DNA from: Nannocystis pusilla
GTDB lineage: Bacteria > Myxococcota_A > Polyangia > Nannocystales > Nannocystaceae
DNA length: 37,335 bases
Assembly (NCBI RefSeq): GCF_020073745.1
Contig: NZ_JAIRAU010000010.1
Coordinates: forward strand, 1-37,335
Direction of reading: 5' to 3'
How positions within the stretch are numbered: position 1 is the stretch's first letter; the number at the start of each line of letters is the position of its first letter. The translations under genes and the position numbers were made by a program. Shown in pieces: positions 34,770 through 37,335 of this stretch. Under the pieces are notes generated by a model. The model saw only the letters and a program-made list of their open reading frames with translations, made no database searches and was not told the DNA's origin.

Positions 34770-36221
34770 ATGCGCGGGCTCGCTCCACTCGCCGCCGCTC
34801 GGCCTTCGCTCGCGCGTCCACACCGGTCGGTCGCGAAAAGCGCTCTGCTCCGACTGATCGCCCCCGCGCTGGCGTGTTGGTTCGCCGGCTGTGGCGGTGG
34901 TGAAGTCGGCGGCTCCACCGTCGGAGCGTCCACGGATACCACGAGCGGCACGACAGGCACCTCGGACGACCCGACCAGCGGAGCGCCGGGAGATCCGCCG
35001 GAACAAGGATTGCGGTCATGCGCCGCCGATCGATATCCCGTGCGCGCGCCGCTGTGCGGCGACGGGACGCCATGCGTGCTCAAGCGAGACGAGACCGTCT
35101 CTCCCGACTCGGTGTTCCGCAACTCGCTGCCATCGCTCGCCCTCCGGGCCAGCTGCGAGCCCTCGGTGCTGTACTCCTCGGCGGAGGGAGGCTTCGTCGG
35201 GTTCTTCGCCCAGCGCTGGCCCGACGGGGCGTGGAAGTCCGAGCAGACGCCGATGAGACTCGCCGCCGGCAACCTGGCCATCGACCCGCTCGACGGCGCG
35301 GCGATCGTCGCTGTCTACGACGGCGCCTACGGCGTGAGCCTGTGGCGGCGGAGCGACGGCGCATGGGCTCGAGTCAGTGAGCTCGACGGCAAACACCACC
35401 TCGGCCCCGGGCAGATGGTCGTCGACCGTTCGGGTGTCGTCCACATCGCCCACGTCGACTCGAGCCTCGCCGCGCACCATCGCACATACGACGGTGCATG
35501 GCATGATCACCCGGTCTTCCCGCAGGCGGCGACCCGCCTGAGCATCGATCTCAGCGCCGCGGACGAACCACGGATCGCGCTGTGGGACAGATCCGGCGAG
35601 GGCCCGATCCGGGTGTTGTGGGCCGCGCCGCCGGCCGCGCCCGAGGTCGCCGTCGCGGTCAACTGGAACGCGATCGAAGCCAGGGATTTCGCCATGGTCG
35701 TCGCGCCCGACGACAGCTCGTGGCTGCTGACGAACGGCGATCTCATCGACGAGGCCAGGGGCGACCACACGCTGGTCCTCGCACACCGCGACGCGGACGG
35801 CGCCTGGTCCAGTGAGCAGTTGATCGCCGAGGAGACCTTCGTGGACACGTGCGGCTCGGCGCAGCCGAAGGGCCCCGGTGAGACATGCGAGCACGCAGGC
35901 ACCACCATCCAACCAGCGGCCTTGCTCGCCAGCATCGACGAGGTGCGCGCGCTGTACCGCTGGCAGCGGGTGGAAGGGGAGTACATCTCGATGTGCCCAC
36001 CCGAACACGGCTGCCTGTGGATCCCCCAGCAGAGGACCGTTCGTACCGAGGTCCGCATGGCCTGGCCCGGGAGCGCCCCGTCCGAGCACATCACCGTGAT
36101 CGAGGACGGGGACGACCCTGTCTCCGTGCAGCTCGACACCGCCGGCAACATGCACATGGCGCTCTACCACCCGACGCAGCAACTCGGCGCGATCGTCCGC
36201 TATCTCATGATCGGCCCCTGA
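34770..36221 (+). CDS. Putative lipoprotein with beta-propeller-like repeats
   Basis: 483 aa. A long N-terminal signal region (about 1-41) ends in a lipobox FAGC, followed by a short Gly/Ser/Thr stalk (to about 80). The body has repeated short strands of the type LAIDPLDGAAIVAVYDG, MVVDRSGVVHIAHVD, RIALWDRSG and VQLDTAGNMHMALY, which recur every 45-60 residues as in sialidase-like or WD-type propellers. Four or more cysteines lie in DTCGSAQPKGPGETC and SMCPPEHGC. Function unknown; surface location is likely. The promoter reading directly into the ATG implies independent transcription. Confidence 0.75.
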   Translation: MRGLAPLAAARPSLARPHRSVAKSALLRLIAPALACWFAGCGGGEVGGSTVGASTDTTSGTTGTSDDPTSGAPGDPPEQGLRSCAADRYPVRAPLCGDGTPCVLKRDETVSPDSVFRNSLPSLALRASCEPSVLYSSAEGGFVGFFAQRWPDGAWKSEQTPMRLAAGNLAIDPLDGAAIVAVYDGAYGVSLWRRSDGAWARVSELDGKHHLGPGQMVVDRSGVVHIAHVDSSLAAHHRTYDGAWHDHPVFPQAATRLSIDLSAADEPRIALWDRSGEGPIRVLWAAPPAAPEVAVAVNWNAIEARDFAMVVAPDDSSWLLTNGDLIDEARGDHTLVLAHRDADGAWSSEQLIAEETFVDTCGSAQPKGPGETCEHAGTTIQPAALLASIDEVRALYRWQRVEGEYISMCPPEHGCLWIPQQRTVRTEVRMAWPGSAPSEHITVIEDGDDPVSVQLDTAGNMHMALYHPTQQLGAIVRYLMIGP

Positions 36222-36264
36222 CCCGGGGTCCACGCGGCGCTGCCCCACGACTCGACCCGACGGA

Positions 36265-36292
36265 CATGTCCTTCGGGTCATCCTTCTCAATC
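36265..36292. repeat. 14-bp unit, 1-2 copies, within a 26-bp dyad
   Basis: CATGTCCTTCGGGT (36265-36278) then CATCCTTCTCAATC. The flanks make 36254-36279 a near-perfect palindrome centred on GGACATGTCC with one mismatched pair. It sits between two convergent gene ends, so it may act as a terminator. Confidence 0.6.
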
Positions 36293-36817
36293 ACCAGTTG
36301 CCGTACTGCAGGATCGCGTCCTTCGTGACCGCGTAGATCCGCTCCGGCGGGCCGAAGAACAGCAGGTCGCGCACGTCGCCGCCGGGCCGCTTGGTCGCCC
36401 ACAGCACCGCGCCGTCCTTGTCGATGCGGAACACCCGCGTGCGCGACATCCCGCCCTCGTGCTCGCCGGCGCCGACGAACAGCCCGCCGAACGGCTCGAC
36501 GTCGGCCGGGCCCGCGCGGACCGACCAGCCGTCGGGGGGAGCCCAGTCCTTCCACCACGTCTGCGCGCCCGCGTCCGCGGTGAATCGCGCGTAGCCGAGC
36601 ACGCTGTCCTCGAGGACATCCGCGTCGAATTGCGACATCAACGACCGCCAGGGCCCCCGTCGGTCGTGACGATGACGTCGGACGGCACCGCGTGCATGTG
36701 CGCCGGCGACGGGAGCGTCACCTCCCACAGCACCACCCCGGCCGGCGACAGCGCCGCGCCCCGCTCACCGACGATGGTCGAGCCCGCCGAAGACGCAGGC
36801 ATCCGTCGCGTCGCCAT
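36291..36817 (-). pseudogene. Broken PQQ/propeller-type gene
   Basis: From ATG 36817 a frame reads MATRRMPASSAGSTIVGE, then GVVLWEVTLPSPAHMHAVPS and VIVTTDGG, a propeller blade, and stops at TGA near 36640. A second frame starts one base before that stop ends (TGATG) with MSQFDADVLED and continues blades (TRVFRIDKDGAVLWATK, RIYAVTKDAILQYGNW) to 36291. Together they look like one propeller protein split by a frameshift and already much shorter than usual. Translational coupling of two short genes is the alternative. No signal peptide is left. Confidence 0.55.
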
Positions 36818-36875
36818 GCACCGGTCGAGCCCGCCGCGCCGGGCCCGCGGAGTTGCGCATCGGCCGTCTTGGCCC

Positions 36876-37335
36876 ATGTCATCGGCGGAGACGACGATGT
36901 CATCGACGAGGCTGCAGGGAAGAAGAGTCGCCATTCTGGTCACCAACGGGTTCGAGCAGGTCGAATTGGTCGAGCCGCGCAAGGCGCTCGACGCCGCCGG
37001 GGCCGAGACGGTGCTGATCTCGCCGGAGAAGAAGCGCGTGCGCGGCTGGAAGTTCACCGACTGGGGTGACGAGTTCCCGGTCGACCTCGAGCTGTCGGCC
37101 GCGCGCCCGGCCGAATTCGACGCGCTGCTGCTGCCCGGCGGGGTGATCAATCCCGACAAGTTGCGGCTCGACGAGGACGCGATCAAGTTCATCCGCCACT
37201 TCGTCGCCGCCGACAAGCCGATCGCCGCCATCTGCCACGGCCCGTGGACCCTCATCGAGGCCGGCGGCGCGCGCGGGCGCAAGCTGACCTCGTGGCCGTC
37301 GATCCGCAGCGACCTCCGCAACGCTGGCGCCAACT
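36876..37335 (+). CDS. DJ-1/PfpI family protein (3' end outside window)
   Basis: Open from ATG 36876 (or 36897) to the window end without a stop, 153 codons. VAILVTNGFEQVELV carries the conserved Glu (E27), ALLLPGGVINPD the glycine turn, and PIAAICHGPWTLIEAGG the nucleophile elbow with C120 and the following His. This is the PfpI/YhbO branch of the DJ-1 superfamily, linked to protein or metabolite repair under stress. It is divergent from the broken propeller gene. No Shine-Dalgarno is seen. Confidence 0.88.
   Translation, partial: MSSAETTMSSTRLQGRRVAILVTNGFEQVELVEPRKALDAAGAETVLISPEKKRVRGWKFTDWGDEFPVDLELSAARPAEFDALLLPGGVINPDKLRLDEDAIKFIRHFVAADKPIAAICHGPWTLIEAGGARGRKLTSWPSIRSDLRNAGAN

Overview
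The window is very GC-rich bacterial DNA with strong G/C bias in third codon positions. Its contents point to a myxobacterium, most likely of the Nannocystis/Plesiocystis/Haliangium group: long cysteine-rich repeat lipoproteins, Thr/Ser-rich surface lipoproteins, Hanks-type kinases with extra domains, a RoxA-like cytochrome remnant and a sterol-desaturase-family protein. This assignment is inference from gene content; no rRNA or marker gene is present. I see no transposase, phage or CRISPR.

Layout. 1-3792: two tandem paralogous Cys-rich repeat lipoproteins ending in a DUF1554-type domain. 3922-5253: MHS-type MFS transporter, convergent. 5647-9613: two paralogous membrane kinases with a zinc ribbon, one canonical and one degenerate. 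10038-12884: Tat-exported archaemetzincin, an esterase and a TesB-like thioesterase. 13049-17244: an SCP-x-like thiolase preceded in the same operon by a 992-aa fusion that matches peroxisomal multifunctional enzyme 2 (HSD17B4), but with three SCP2-type domains. 17456-20078: a pseudokinase, a small Cys-rich membrane protein and a fatty-acid-hydroxylase-family enzyme. 20178-20734: a tRNA cluster (two Glu-type, two Asn) with a near-consensus promoter, a structured leader and a decayed tRNA copy. 20945-23539: a translationally coupled imine-reductase-like/SDR pair divergent from an AraC regulator, with a 21-bp-spaced direct repeat between them. 23555-27288: a decayed RoxA-like cytochrome, two lipoproteins, a VOC protein and a UPF0158 protein. 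27381-33449: two related HExxH lipoproteins flanking a heparinase II/III-like lipoprotein. 33613-37335: a diheme cytochrome with a damaged start, another lipoprotein, a broken beta-propeller gene and the start of a DJ-1/PfpI gene.

Two signals run across genes. First, an intergenic family of 14-bp-period units (consensus about CATGTCCCnnnnGA, joining as the palindrome GACATGTC) occurs at eleven gene borders, in every gap of more than 60 bp between 5254 and 13048. Second, many first genes have a TAnnnT hexamer 6-9 nt before the start codon and no Shine-Dalgarno sequence, suggesting widespread leaderless transcripts, whereas several downstream genes (1444, 14230, 7578, 24117) have clear Shine-Dalgarno sequences.

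The best candidates for something undescribed are the 14-bp repeat arrays, the paired HExxH lipoprotein family around the lyase gene, and the bacterial MFE-2/SCP-x operon with a triple SCP2 tail.
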